Shown piece after piece: positions 36,773-46,061 of a stretch of DNA of 59,900 nt; positions within the stretch are counted from its first letter, which is position 1; every line of letters begins with the position of its first letter. The notes below the pieces were generated by a model, which made no database searches, had not been told where the DNA came from, and worked only from the letters and a program-made list of their open reading frames with translations. Source of the stretch: Acidobacteriota bacterium (GTDB taxonomy: Bacteria; Acidobacteriota; Terriglobia; Terriglobales; Acidobacteriaceae); contig JAJXZT010000067.1 in the NCBI GenBank assembly GCA_021779935.1, positions 1 through 59,900 on the forward strand, written 5' to 3'. The position numbers were made by a program, and so were the translations under genes.

Positions 36773-38260
36773 TTAGTCGCGCCGCCGGTTCGGCGGACGA
36801 TCGTCGCGGCGTGGGCGCGAGGTGCTACCACGGTTATCGCGAACAGGCCGTGAATTTTCGCGCCGGACACCACGGGGAGCGCGTTCGCGATCTCCACGAG
36901 GCGGTCCGCTGGGCTTCGGCCGATCACTTCCTGGTCCTCCGCGAAATGGGCGTTCGCGGTCTTTACTGAATTCGCGGCGAGGGGCGCGGTCGCGATCACC
37001 ACGAGGTGGCCCGGTAGGCTTCGGGCGATCACTTCTCGGTCCTCCGCGAAATGGGCGTTCGCGGTCGTTACTGAATTCGCGGCGAGGAGCGCGTTCGCGG
37101 TCACCACGAGGTGGCCCGCTGGGCTTCGGGCGATCACTTCTCGGTCCTCCGCGAAATGGGCGTTCGCGGTCGTTGCTGAATTCGCGGCGAGGAGCGCGGT
37201 CGCGATCACCACGAGGCGGCCCGGTGGGCTTCGGGCGATCACTTCCTGGTCTGCCGCGAAACGGACGTTCGCGGTCACTGCTGAATTCGCGGCGAGGAGC
37301 GCGTTCGCTGACGAATTCACGAGGACGCTGCGGCGGTGCTTCGCGAAAATCGCGTGGTTCGCGGCGTGGTGTGGCATTACGGTCGCTCGTGGTCGGCCGT
37401 TTCGAGCGGGCCGTGTCAGCACGCTCGCGTGGAGGTCCGGCGAGGGGCAGGCGCTTTCTCGGTGGCGCGACGCGGAACGGCTTGCCGATGGATTTCCGCA
37501 GTTCGCTGACTTCGCGGAAATTGAGCTGGCGCCACTGGCCGGGTTCCACGTCGAGCGTAATGGTGCCGTAGCGAACGCGCTTGATCTTTTCAACGTGGAA
37601 GCCGATCTGCTCGAACATGCGGCGGATCTGGCGATTGCGGCCCTCGGTGAGCGTTACTTCGTACCAAGGGTTGTCCTGCGTGCGTACCAGGTCGATGTGT
37701 GCGGGCTGCGTCTTGACGCCGAAGGAGCGGCGCTCAACTCCGGGCTGCTTCTTGCCGCGCACGCCGGTCATTCCAGGCTCGGGAGGAAGCCAGACGCCGT
37801 CGCGCAACTTCTGGATGTCTTCCGCGGTGGGCTGTCCGCTGACCTTGACCTGGTAGGTCTTGGGGACGTGCGAGCCGGCATGCGTAAGCTCCGCCATCAG
37901 GTCGCCGTCGTTGGTCAGGAGCAGCAGACCTTCGCTCATGTAATCGAGGCGACCGACAGGGAAGACGCGCTCCTTGATGGTCTTGAGTGAGTCCATGACG
38001 GTCGGGCGGCCCTCGGGGTCGCTGACCGTGGTCATGACGCCCTTGGGCTTATAGAGCACGAAGTAGACGTGCCGCTCGCGTCCACCGACAAGCTTGCCGT
38101 TGACGCGAATTTCGTCGGTACGCGGATCGGCTTTGGTGCCGAGTTCCGTGACGGTGTGGCCGTTGACAGAGACCTGCCCGGCGGTAATGAGCTCTTCGGC
38201 CTTGCGGCGCGAGGCGAGCCCGGCGGCAGCGAGAATCTTCTGTAAACGTTCAGCAGCCAT
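36773..38260 (-). CDS. rluB: RluB-like rRNA pseudouridine synthase with repeat-rich basic tail
   Basis: A 495-residue protein. Residues 3-50 are an S4 RNA-binding domain (RLQKILAAAGLASRRKAEEL); residues 65-250 are the RsuA/RluB catalytic domain with the Asp nucleophile in PVGRLDYMSEGLLLLTND (D106) and RNRQIRRMFEQIG. From residue 321 a 35-residue unit (APRREFS.DRERPFRG.P.SDRPKP.GPPRGDR.R) occurs four times, followed by more Arg/Asp/Pro/Gly-rich sequence to the end. The tail is RGG-like, disordered and probably RNA-binding. RluB modifies U2605 of 23S rRNA in E. coli. Confidence 0.9.
   Translation of the reverse strand: MAAERLQKILAAAGLASRRKAEELITAGQVSVNGHTVTELGTKADPRTDEIRVNGKLVGGRERHVYFVLYKPKGVMTTVSDPEGRPTVMDSLKTIKERVFPVGRLDYMSEGLLLLTNDGDLMAELTHAGSHVPKTYQVKVSGQPTAEDIQKLRDGVWLPPEPGMTGVRGKKQPGVERRSFGVKTQPAHIDLVRTQDNPWYEVTLTEGRNRQIRRMFEQIGFHVEKIKRVRYGTITLDVEPGQWRQLNFREVSELRKSIGKPFRVAPPRKRLPLAGPPRERADTARSKRPTTSDRNATPRREPRDFREAPPQRPREFVSERAPRREFSSDRERPFRGRPGSDRPKPTGPPRGDRDRAPRREFSNDRERPFRGGPRSDRPKPSGPPRGDRERAPRREFSNDRERPFRGGPRSDRPKPTGPPRGDRDRAPRREFSKDRERPFRGGPGSDRPKPSGPPRGDRERAPRGVRRENSRPVRDNRGSTSRPRRDDRPPNRRRD
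36881..37300. repeat. Four tandem 105-bp coding repeats
   Basis: Four in-frame copies of a 105-bp unit encode residues 321-460 of the RluB-like protein. Differences between copies are few at the protein level, so the array is likely recent and may vary in copy number among strains. Confidence 0.85.
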
Positions 38261-38308
38261 AACCTCTAATCATACAGGAGATCGACAAGGAAGCAGGAAG
38301 CGGGGAGA

Positions 38309-38325
38309 AGTTTCAAGTTTTGAGC
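38309..38325. repeat. Degenerate heptamer repeat
   Basis: AGTTTCA then AGTTTTG, a short member of the same heptamer family found at 13052, 13641 and 29755. Confidence 0.4.
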
Positions 38326-38329
38326 AAGA

Positions 38330-38351
38330 AAAGGGCCGCCCGGGAGCGGCC
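38330..38351 (-). terminator. Terminator after scpB
   Basis: Minus strand GGCCGC, loop TCCCGG, GCGGCC then CTTTTC. It separates the scpA-scpB operon from the RluB-like gene. Confidence 0.7.
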
Positions 38352-38373
38352 TTCCCTTGTCATTCGGAGTGAA

Positions 38374-39441
38374 TCAGTTTTCGTTTTCCGCGGACGGTTC
38401 GGCAGCGCTCTCCTCAACCGCAAGCGGCTCATCGGATGCTTCGGCTGGAGCCTCATTCGCCGGAGCTTCGCTTCCGCCATCAGCGGCAGGCGTTGGTGAG
38501 CCAGCATCGGCGCTCGGTGTAAAGAGTTCGCCCTGGCCGTCTGAGGCGAGTTTTTCGAACTCTTCCATGCTCGGCAGTTCGGAGATTTCGTTAAGCCCGA
38601 ATCGCATGAGGAAGTCCTTGCTCGTTTTGTAGAGCATCGGACGGCCGACGACCTGCTTGCGTCCAGAGGTCGTAATGAGCTTGCGATCGAGCAGGGTTCC
38701 GATGACACCCGCCGATTCGACGCCGCGAATTTCGCTGATCTCTGGCACCGTGACCGGTTGCTTATAGGCAACGACGGCAAGGGTTTCCAGCGCCGCAAGC
38801 GAGAGTCTCACTGGCGGCTTGAGGCTTTTGGCAAAGGCACGGACAACGTCGTGATGCTCGGCCCTGGTCGCCATCTTGAAGCCGCCGGCGATGGCGCGGA
38901 TTTCGATACCGTGGTCTTCGGTGTTGGCGTAGTCGTCGATGAGCTCGGTGATAACGCTGCGCACGCGAGCACGAACACGCGCGTCTTCAGAGAGCTCCTT
39001 CTTCGTGGCCTTCTTCTTTTTGCTGGCGGTGGTGTCCGGGGCTTCCATGCGAGCAGAGTCAGACTCCGCCGGCGCCTCTGTCTCCGTGCCGGTTACTTCC
39101 TCGGTCGTGGCCGCAGAATCCGCGTCATCTGTCTGAGCAGCTTCGGAGGCTGGAGAGGGTTCTTCTTCCGGCCGAGGATCGGCAACTTCCGCCGCGTGAG
39201 ATGAATCGTGCTGATCGATGTGATCGGCTTCCGCAAGCGTCCGTTCGAGCGGATCGGAAACACCATCGCCGCTCTCAACAGGTGTGCCGCTGTCGTCGGA
39301 GTTTACGGCCTCAGCCGCACGTTCAGCAGCGGCGGCCTCCTCGGCAAGGACGATGTCCTTGACGAGGAGGGAAATCTGCTCGACGGTGATCGGCTCTTCA
39401 GCCGCGTAAATGATTGCTTCGATCTTTGCCTTCAGTGACAT
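38374..39441 (-). CDS. scpB: Segregation and condensation protein ScpB with acidic insert
   Basis: A 355-residue ScpB; typical members are about 180-220. It starts MSLKAKIEAIIYAAEEPITV, the first winged helix, but after residue 33 an insert of about 115 residues rich in Glu, Asp, Ala, Ser and Thr (to about residue 150) separates it from the rest (ARVRSVITELIDDYANTEDH, then LAALETLAVVAYKQPVTVPE, the second winged helix). Another acidic tail of about 50 residues ends the protein. ScpB bridges ScpA and SMC. It follows scpA by 69 bases. Confidence 0.9.
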   Translation of the reverse strand: MSLKAKIEAIIYAAEEPITVEQISLLVKDIVLAEEAAAAERAAEAVNSDDSGTPVESGDGVSDPLERTLAEADHIDQHDSSHAAEVADPRPEEEPSPASEAAQTDDADSAATTEEVTGTETEAPAESDSARMEAPDTTASKKKKATKKELSEDARVRARVRSVITELIDDYANTEDHGIEIRAIAGGFKMATRAEHHDVVRAFAKSLKPPVRLSLAALETLAVVAYKQPVTVPEISEIRGVESAGVIGTLLDRKLITTSGRKQVVGRPMLYKTSKDFLMRFGLNEISELPSMEEFEKLASDGQGELFTPSADAGSPTPAADGGSEAPANEAPAEASDEPLAVEESAAEPSAENEN

Positions 39442-39510
39442 TCGACTGATAAGCCTCTAAAACGGTGTGGACTCACTTTGTTGCCGGATCAAAGGCCGGC
39501 GTTTGCATCT

Positions 39511-40380
39511 TTAGCGCCAGTCGTCGCGAATCGCGCCAGTATCATCTGAGTTGCCGAGCACATTGTCGAAGTTGGCGTGTTTCTTGACGACGATATCGCC
39601 GAAAACGGCGTCCTGCCGGCAAAGTACAGCCTGCAGGCGGATCAACTCGAGCAGCGCGAGGAAGCAGCAGATGAGCGCCTGCTTCGACTGCACGTTATGG
39701 AGCAACTGTTTTAGACGGATTGGCCGGTCCTCGACCATCAACCGGCGGCGCACATACTCAATCATCTGCCCGACCGTTACCGATTCTTCGTCAAACTTCA
39801 ACAGCGGCCTATCTTTGGCGCGCGAAAGAATCGTCTGGAACGTGCGAACAAGGTCGACGACGTCAGCGGCGAGCTCGGGTTCGGTGCCCTCCGCGTCCCG
39901 GAAGTCCTTGAGCGACGGATTGGACCAGACGGCTTCTTCGATCTGTTGCTTCTGCATGAGCATTTGTGCGGCGATCTTGAATCGCTCGTGCTCCAGCAGC
40001 CGATTGACGAGCTCCATGCGCGGGTCCATCTGATCGGCCGGCGCGTCGGGATCCTTCGGCAACAGCATCTTCGATTTGATCTGGATGAGCAGAGAAGCCA
40101 TGTAAATGAACTCGGCGGCAACGTCCACGTCGAGATGCTTGATGTGTTCGACGTAATGCAGATACTGCGCGGTGATCTGCGCGATGGGGATGTCGTAGAT
40201 GTCGATGTCCTGCCGTCGAATGAGATCGAGCAGGAGATCGAGCGGGCCGTCATAGACGAGACCGACCTGAACGGCGAACGGGAAGGTGTCGCCCGCCTGT
40301 TCGATCTTCCTGGCGACCGATGTCTTGAGCGCTGACTGCTCAGTCGCGGTCGATGATGGAGTCGTGGGCTGCTCGGCCAT
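39511..40380 (-). CDS. scpA: Segregation and condensation protein ScpA (kleisin)
   Basis: A 289-residue kleisin. The conserved N-terminal region is FAVQVGLVYDGPLDLLLDLI then DIYDIPIAQITAQYLHYVEH, and the C terminus has the winged helix that binds SMC heads. A short polar N-terminal extension is present. ATG 40380 lies 4 bases after the trpS stop, so translation is likely coupled; the longer frame into trpS is rejected. Confidence 0.93.
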   Translation of the reverse strand: MAEQPTTPSSTATEQSALKTSVARKIEQAGDTFPFAVQVGLVYDGPLDLLLDLIRRQDIDIYDIPIAQITAQYLHYVEHIKHLDVDVAAEFIYMASLLIQIKSKMLLPKDPDAPADQMDPRMELVNRLLEHERFKIAAQMLMQKQQIEEAVWSNPSLKDFRDAEGTEPELAADVVDLVRTFQTILSRAKDRPLLKFDEESVTVGQMIEYVRRRLMVEDRPIRLKQLLHNVQSKQALICCFLALLELIRLQAVLCRQDAVFGDIVVKKHANFDNVLGNSDDTGAIRDDWR

Positions 40381-40384
40381 CGAA

Positions 40385-41539
40385 CTACTTGTTCCCCTCT
40401 TTGGAATTCGCGGAGTCAGGCGCCTCATACTGATGCGACATGTGCATGGCTTCATGCGCCTGCTCAATGGTCTCCTGGGCGGCGCGACGGGCTCGCTCGG
40501 AACCGGCTTCAAGAATATCCCATGCCATCTTCGGATTCTGCTCAAAAGGACGGCGCCGCTCCTGAATGGGGTTCAACACGTCCATGAGGTGGTCGGCGAC
40601 CCAGCCCTTGCACTCAATGCAGCCAATGCCGGCGCTGCGACAACCGATGTTCACCTTCTCCATCGTTTCCTTGCTGCTGAAGATCTTGTGAAGATCGCCT
40701 ACCGGGCAGACATCGGGATTGCCAGGGTCCGTGCGCCGCACGCGCGCGGGATCGGTCACCATTGTCTTGAGCTTCTGCCGGACAACAGTCTCCGGATCGC
40801 TGAGGGAGATGAAGTTGCCGTAAGACTTCGACATCTTGCGGCCGTCGGTGCCGGGAAGTTTTGCCGCCGGGGTCAGCAGAGGCTGAGGCTCCGGGAAGAC
40901 GTATGCGCGTTTATCCTCGGGCACGGTGCCGCCCCGAAGGATACGCCCACTGCGCGTTTTCGAGGGCTTCCAGTAAAACTGGTTAAACCGGCGCGCAATC
41001 TCGCGCGTGATTTCGACGTGCGGAACCTGGTCCTCGCCAACCGGGACGAACGCGGCCTGGTACATGAGGATGTCGGAGGTCATGAGCACGGGATAGCCGA
41101 GGAATCCATAGGTGCCCAGATCCCTGTCCTTGAGGTTCTCGCGCATCTCCTTGTAGGTCGGGACGCGTTCGAGCCAACCCACGGGAGTCATCATCGACAG
41201 GAGCAGGTGAAGTTCGGCGTGCTGCGGCACGTGGGACTGGATGAAGAGCGTTGCCTTCTCCGGGTCAAGTCCGGCGGAGAGCCAGTCGATGGCGATCTCG
41301 GTCGTGTCCTGTTTGATGCGCGACGTGTCAGCGTAATTCGTAGTGAGCGCGTGCCAGTCGGCGACGAAGAAGAAGCAGTCGTAATCGCTCTGCAGTCGGA
41401 CCCAGTTCTGGAGCGCGCCAACGTAATGGCCGATGTGGAGCTTGCCGGTGGGTCGCATGCCGCTGAGTACGCGACGATTCGCGGGAGCGGGCTGCGCCGC
41501 CGATTTTGTATTAGAAGTTTGTTGATCGATTTCCGGCAT
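40385..41539 (-). CDS. trpS: Tryptophanyl-tRNA synthetase
   Basis: A 384-residue class I synthetase. PTGKLHIGHYVGALQNW holds the HIGH motif and GRKMSKSYGN the KMSKS loop. About 20 residues of Pro/Ala/Gln-rich extension precede the catalytic core. The start codon overlaps the stop of the M50 gene by one base (TGATG), and scpA follows within 4 bases: a protease-trpS-scpA-scpB operon. Confidence 0.97.
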   Translation of the reverse strand: MPEIDQQTSNTKSAAQPAPANRRVLSGMRPTGKLHIGHYVGALQNWVRLQSDYDCFFFVADWHALTTNYADTSRIKQDTTEIAIDWLSAGLDPEKATLFIQSHVPQHAELHLLLSMMTPVGWLERVPTYKEMRENLKDRDLGTYGFLGYPVLMTSDILMYQAAFVPVGEDQVPHVEITREIARRFNQFYWKPSKTRSGRILRGGTVPEDKRAYVFPEPQPLLTPAAKLPGTDGRKMSKSYGNFISLSDPETVVRQKLKTMVTDPARVRRTDPGNPDVCPVGDLHKIFSSKETMEKVNIGCRSAGIGCIECKGWVADHLMDVLNPIQERRRPFEQNPKMAWDILEAGSERARRAAQETIEQAHEAMHMSHQYEAPDSANSKEGNK

Positions 41540-42216
41540 CAGATTCTCATCAGAATTGCATTAAAGAGTCCCACGACGGGCGCCATTAGTCTCCATAGGA
41601 AATTTCCGCCAAAAATCAACAGTGCAAACAGGCCAATGAGACCGATACGGTCGTACATGTCGCGGGCGGATTCGGGGAGAGCGTGACGCAGGACGTGGCT
41701 TCCATCGAGCGGCGGAATCGGAATGAGATTGAAGATCGCCAGCAAGATGTTGATGAACATCATTTGATAAAGCATCAGCACGATCGGGGTCAGCGCGCCG
41801 GCTTCGTAAATCATCCCATGGATGTAACTCTGCACCACCATGCGCCCCGCTGGCGAGATTGCCGAGATGACCGCCAGGACCACGACCGATGCGAGGCAGA
41901 CGAGGAGATTACTCGCCGGACCTGCAACGGAAGTCAGGATGTCATCGCGAACGGGATTGCGAAAGTTGCGGGGATCGACCGGTGTCGGCTTGGCCCATCC
42001 GATGATCGGGAATCTGGTAAACGCGCAGATGATCGGCAGCAGGACCGTTCCAAAGAGATCGATGTGCTTGATCGGGTTCAAGGTGACACGCCCGAGCATG
42101 CGGGCCGTGGGATCGCCACAACGCGAGGCCATCCATGCATGCGCCGATTCGTGAATACTGATGGCGAAGAGGAAGGCGATGAGCTGAAATCCGATGATGA
42201 CGTATGTCAAATTCAT
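41539..42216 (-). CDS. Site-2-protease-like M50 membrane metallopeptidase
   Basis: A 225-residue membrane protein with about five to six helices. ISIHESAHAWMA is the HExxH zinc motif in the first helices, and FNLIPIPPLDGSHVL holds the third ligand Asp (NxxPxPxLDG). It is of the short type without PDZ domain. Such enzymes cleave within membrane helices; the substrate is unknown. ATG 42216 has no rival. Confidence 0.9.
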   Translation of the reverse strand: MNLTYVIIGFQLIAFLFAISIHESAHAWMASRCGDPTARMLGRVTLNPIKHIDLFGTVLLPIICAFTRFPIIGWAKPTPVDPRNFRNPVRDDILTSVAGPASNLLVCLASVVVLAVISAISPAGRMVVQSYIHGMIYEAGALTPIVLMLYQMMFINILLAIFNLIPIPPLDGSHVLRHALPESARDMYDRIGLIGLFALLIFGGNFLWRLMAPVVGLFNAILMRI

Positions 42217-42363
42217 GTCGAGGCAACATCGATAGTATCACGGAGAAGCCGCGGAAATACGGGCTGGCAGAAGGTTGCGCAGGAGTTTTCCACAGGCCAG
42301 AACGGCGGAGGATTCGGGGCTCTGAAGCTTCGCAAGAAACAACCGTCCTGGATGGCGCAAAGC

Positions 42364-44460
42364 TTATCTCACGCGCGCCAGGACGATCGTCATATCGTCC
42401 GGCTGCTCCTCTCCGGCGATCCATTCCTCTACGGCTGCGAGAGAGATGGCGGCAATCTCTTCGAGTGGACGTTCACGATGCTGCGCCACCAGTCCGATGA
42501 CGCGGTCTTCGCTGAACTCCGCGCCGTCGTGCTCCGGTTCCGAGAGGCCATCGCTGAAAGCTACGAGCAGATCGCCCGAGTGGACGGGAATCTGCGCCTG
42601 CTCAAATTGCATCTCGTCGAAGAGTCCCACGACAGTGCCGCCAGCGGTGAGCCGTTGGACAGTGCCAGACGACGAAATAAGCGCTGGCGGGATGTGTCCG
42701 CCATTGCAGTAGGTGAGCAGACCGCGCTCGGGTTGAATTAGGCCGAGGAAGAGCGTCGCGTATTTCGACGCAGGAGTGCTGCGATAGAGCTGCGAGTTTA
42801 GTTGGCCCATCAAGTTGCCGATGGGACCAGGGCCGGTGGTTGCCGGCGACGAGCTTAGGACAATGCCACCATCCTCTACATTCGCGGCGCCGGTGCTGAG
42901 CGCCTGCTGTGAGCCGACGGCTGCCAGGTCCTGCGCGCGCACGGCGGAATGGATGCTCGCCATGAGGAGCGCGGCGGAGATTCCCTTGCCGCTGATATCG
43001 CCCATGGCGATGAGCGCATCCTGCCCGTAGAAGATGAAGTCGTAATAATCGCCGCTGACCGAACGGGCCGGCTTGCAGACGCCGAAGACCTCCACACGGC
43101 CGGAGTCGAGATTGAGGCGGGGAAAGAGCTGCTCCTGCACTTCCTTGGCAATGGCGAGTTCGCTTTCGAGCCGCTGCTTTTCCTTCTGTTCTTCGATGAG
43201 GAGTTCGATGTTGGCGCTCATCGAATTAAAAGACTTCTCCAGCTCGGCGAGCTGGTCACGTCCGCGGAAGGGAATGCGGTGTGCGAAATCACCGCGGTTG
43301 ACGTGCTTGGTGCCGATATAGAGTCCGTGCACTGCCGCGGTAATGCTGCGCGTCAACTTGACACCGATGAAGAGTGCGATAAGCTCTACCACGCCCAAAA
43401 ATCCAGCGATGATCCATAGTGCCTTGATAATGCCGCTGTGAAGCGCGTCGGAACCGGAAAACAACTCGTTGTACATTGAGGATGGCCGGATCGTCGCGGC
43501 AAGAGTAATCAGCCCGACTTTGCCAGTCGTCGGATCGACGACCCGTAGTTTCGATCCCGAATTCCAGTCCGTCGCCAGCAATGCGTCGTTGTACTGGATT
43601 TGTGGGTCCCACCAGAATCTCCTGGGTCTAACGGCGCCGCCTTTTACCAGGACCGTCTTCTTGATGTCACCGCTGACGATAATTCCTCTTTGTTTCTTGC
43701 CGTTTAACGTAATTTGGCCTTTGTGGGAAATGTCAATCCCGTGAACCAGAGTGATTTCCAAGCTTCCCAGGTTGTTCGCGAGCTGATCGATGAATGGTTG
43801 ATCGACGGGAGCGCTTGAGATTATGCAGAAGGCCGGCATGCTCTGCACGGAGCGCAGGGAGAGCTTGTCATGATCGATCACCATTCCGGAAAAGTCGCCG
43901 TGCGACCATGCCGGTATCACGGGAGGTTTGCAGTCGATGGCGGGGAAGACCTTCACTTCCGCGGAAGGAAATTCGTGCTGAAGGACCGCGTAAGAAGTGA
44001 AGGAGTCAAGGCGCGCAGTTGGTTTGGCCGCAACGTCGGCCCTCAGGTCAGCCGTGGCCGTATGCAACCTCGCCGTAGCCAACGCGATCCGCTGCCTGGT
44101 CGCGTATACGGCGATTTGTCCGGCACTGAGAATCGTCACGATCGCCACCATCAATCCCACAAGCGCCAGTGGCACGACGCCTATGAACACGTAGGCGACA
44201 AACAGGCGATTCCGCAACCGCCACAGGAGCGACCGTATCATCCAGCGCACTAGTCCGATGGTGACGAAGACAAATGTGGCAACCCACAAAACGCCTTCGA
44301 TCGCGCTAAGGAGGTCGCTGCGGCCCAGTACGGGGATATTGGACAGCAGGCGAAGTGCTTCGGCAGGCAGCGCGCAGTAGATGGCGATGCGAGTGATCCG
44401 AGTCGCGTTAGCCCAACGGTTTGACAGCCAGCTTCGAACCTGTGATGCATTCATGGCCAT
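42364..44460 (-). CDS. Membrane PP2C-type (SpoIIE/RsbU) serine phosphatase with HAMP
   Basis: A 698-residue sensor phosphatase. Two or three N-terminal helices (about 45-130), a periplasmic region, another helix (about 345-368), a HAMP segment (TRSITAAVHGLYIGTKHVNR) and a short coiled coil lead to a SpoIIE/RsbU domain: VSGDYYDF, GDISGKGISAALLMA, YCNGGHIPPAL and DDMTIVLARV hold the metal-binding Asp residues. Such enzymes dephosphorylate anti-sigma antagonists (STAS proteins). No STAS or RsbW partner is nearby. ATG 44460 or 44454 is possible. Confidence 0.9.
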   Translation of the reverse strand: MAMNASQVRSWLSNRWANATRITRIAIYCALPAEALRLLSNIPVLGRSDLLSAIEGVLWVATFVFVTIGLVRWMIRSLLWRLRNRLFVAYVFIGVVPLALVGLMVAIVTILSAGQIAVYATRQRIALATARLHTATADLRADVAAKPTARLDSFTSYAVLQHEFPSAEVKVFPAIDCKPPVIPAWSHGDFSGMVIDHDKLSLRSVQSMPAFCIISSAPVDQPFIDQLANNLGSLEITLVHGIDISHKGQITLNGKKQRGIIVSGDIKKTVLVKGGAVRPRRFWWDPQIQYNDALLATDWNSGSKLRVVDPTTGKVGLITLAATIRPSSMYNELFSGSDALHSGIIKALWIIAGFLGVVELIALFIGVKLTRSITAAVHGLYIGTKHVNRGDFAHRIPFRGRDQLAELEKSFNSMSANIELLIEEQKEKQRLESELAIAKEVQEQLFPRLNLDSGRVEVFGVCKPARSVSGDYYDFIFYGQDALIAMGDISGKGISAALLMASIHSAVRAQDLAAVGSQQALSTGAANVEDGGIVLSSSPATTGPGPIGNLMGQLNSQLYRSTPASKYATLFLGLIQPERGLLTYCNGGHIPPALISSSGTVQRLTAGGTVVGLFDEMQFEQAQIPVHSGDLLVAFSDGLSEPEHDGAEFSEDRVIGLVAQHRERPLEEIAAISLAAVEEWIAGEEQPDDMTIVLARVR

Positions 44461-44549
44461 GATGTTATTCCCACCCCACCCGAAACATTCGTATCACGGT
44501 TCGTGATTGCTGACGACGGCAATTTGTGTGGTGTGCTGCCGGTAATGCC

Positions 44550-44577
44550 AAAAGAAAAAGGCAGGCCGAAGCCTACC
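44550..44577 (-). terminator. Terminator of the acyltransferase gene
   Basis: Minus strand GGTAGGC, TTCG, GCCTGCC then TTTTTCTTTT. Confidence 0.9.
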
Positions 44578-44594
44578 CTTATCGTGCCATCCGG

Positions 44595-45407
44595 TTACCG
44601 TTTTTCTTCGACAATCTCCTGACTGACGGGGATGGGCTTCACCTTGAGCGTCTTGGCTGGAATTCCGCCGACGATGTGACAAGCCTCCACGTCGCGAGAG
44701 GCAAGCGCCATGGAGCCGACGATCGCGTGATATCCAACTCGCACGCCGCTGAGAACGGTGGCGTGGTAGGTGACTCGCGCCTTGGGGCCGATCTCGGTCA
44801 AGGCGTTGGTTACGTCACTGGAGTCAACCATCGCATGCGAATGCGAGTACACGTTCGCGTAGTCGGATATGGATGTGCCCTCGCGAACGATGATTTCGCC
44901 GCGGTCGTCAAGCAGCACATATTTGTGGATAACGCAGTCGTCCTCGATGGTGAGGTTATAGCCAAATGAAATCTCGACACCATGGAAGATCTTCACGTTG
45001 CGTCCCAGGTGCTTGAGGACGTGGCGCGCAATCATGTAGCGCATGCGGAAGCCGAGCCAGTGATTGATGCCGAGCGGAGAGCGGTCGAACATCATCCAGA
45101 ACCAGATGAGCGGCTTGCGCTCGGCGTACTTCCGGGCATCGATGTCGCCGTAATACTCGGGCTCGAGTGTTGCGTTGCGCGGGTCGAAGGAGTGAATCTG
45201 GGCAAGCTGCGCGAGAGAACAGGAGTCGGGATCGGGGTCCTGGTATTTTCTCCCGAGATAGATCTCGTGAAGCGCATTGCGTACAACCAGGCTGCGGTGT
45301 TCCGGATCAGGGTTGGAGAACTCGCGGTCGAGTTCGTCGATCCACGCCAGGAACTTTTGTTCCGCGGTCGAGGTCGGGTGAAGATCGCGATATATGTACT
45401 GTGGCAT
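44595..45407 (-). CDS. Left-handed beta-helix acyltransferase (hexapeptide repeat)
   Basis: A 270-residue protein. Residues 1-110 are helical and specific to this group; from about residue 130 repeated hexads (IFHGVEISFGYNLTIEDDCV, IGPKARVTYHATVLSGVRVG, ASRDVEACHIVGGIPAKTLK) form a left-handed beta helix as in maltose/galactoside acetyltransferases. The catalytic His could be in SHSHAMV. The acceptor is likely a sugar or glycolipid. It is monocistronic with its own terminator. Confidence 0.85.
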   Translation of the reverse strand: MPQYIYRDLHPTSTAEQKFLAWIDELDREFSNPDPEHRSLVVRNALHEIYLGRKYQDPDPDSCSLAQLAQIHSFDPRNATLEPEYYGDIDARKYAERKPLIWFWMMFDRSPLGINHWLGFRMRYMIARHVLKHLGRNVKIFHGVEISFGYNLTIEDDCVIHKYVLLDDRGEIIVREGTSISDYANVYSHSHAMVDSSDVTNALTEIGPKARVTYHATVLSGVRVGYHAIVGSMALASRDVEACHIVGGIPAKTLKVKPIPVSQEIVEEKR

Positions 45408-45488
45408 TCATGTCCTGCTGTTTTAATGGGCTGATAACAGGATGCCGCAAAAGGGGTGGCCGTTGCAAAAGTTCAGCGGAAGATTCTG

Positions 45489-46061
45489 CTAACGCTGCGT
45501 GACGGTAAGTGTATTCGAGCCGACAGTGGCGGAATTGACGCGAGAGGGCAGCCGGAAAGTGCTGTCCAGCCCAACTCTTTCGCCGTATTTCGGCTGGAGG
45601 TAGAGCTCGACAAAGAATTGCAGGGCAATGCGCGGGACGCTTACTTGATCGATACTTACCGATATCACATGCACACGGCCAATTCCGCCACTGGCGCCGG
45701 CACGGGCCACGACCTCGACTTCGTGCACTCCCGAGAATATCTGCATGAGCGGGTTGGAGGAAGCCGGACCAGATTTTATACGGTCGAAATCGATGTGTGC
45801 CAGGCCGGTTACGACCCCCGGTGTGGAACTGAAGCGGACTTTTTCAACCCCTGCGGGGAGCTTCATGCCGCCCTGGTTTACCCAGGCGTTCAGCTCTGTG
45901 GCGGAAAACACAGTTGGCTCCGGGTTCGGTCGCTCACGCTTTCCATTTTCCCGCAGGTAATCGAATTTCCTCTCGGCATCCTGGTAGGCAATGCTGTGCG
46001 ACTGCGCGAAACCGAAGGCGCAAACACAGGCGACGAAAAGAGCCAGGGCAGGTGTCTTCAT
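45489..46061 (-). CDS. Exported protein coupled to AsmA, unknown function
   Basis: A 190-residue protein with a signal peptide (MKTPALALFVACVCAFGFAQ). After a short helix it has ATELNAWVNQGGMKLPAGVE, then alternating strands (VVTGLAHIDFDRIK, RVHVISVSIDQVSVPRIALQ). The LNAWV and PAGV pattern recalls domains found with AsmA/DUF-type lipid carriers, but I can give no family name. It overlaps asmA by ATGA and is the last gene of the rnc-lepB-lepB-asmA operon. Confidence 0.72.
   Translation of the reverse strand: MKTPALALFVACVCAFGFAQSHSIAYQDAERKFDYLRENGKRERPNPEPTVFSATELNAWVNQGGMKLPAGVEKVRFSSTPGVVTGLAHIDFDRIKSGPASSNPLMQIFSGVHEVEVVARAGASGGIGRVHVISVSIDQVSVPRIALQFFVELYLQPKYGERVGLDSTFRLPSRVNSATVGSNTLTVTQR

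Noticed and set aside
36881-37300. CRISPR array
   Set aside because: The repeats are 105 bp, contiguous and in frame within a coding sequence, with no spacers.
36730-37593. 287-codon minus-strand frame with Ala/Asn-rich repeats
   Set aside because: It is another reading frame through the 105-bp repeats of the RluB-like gene; the repeat makes it look like a protein.
40286-41686. 466-codon plus-strand frame
   Set aside because: Antisense shadow of trpS and scpA; low-complexity His/Arg/Asp-rich product.
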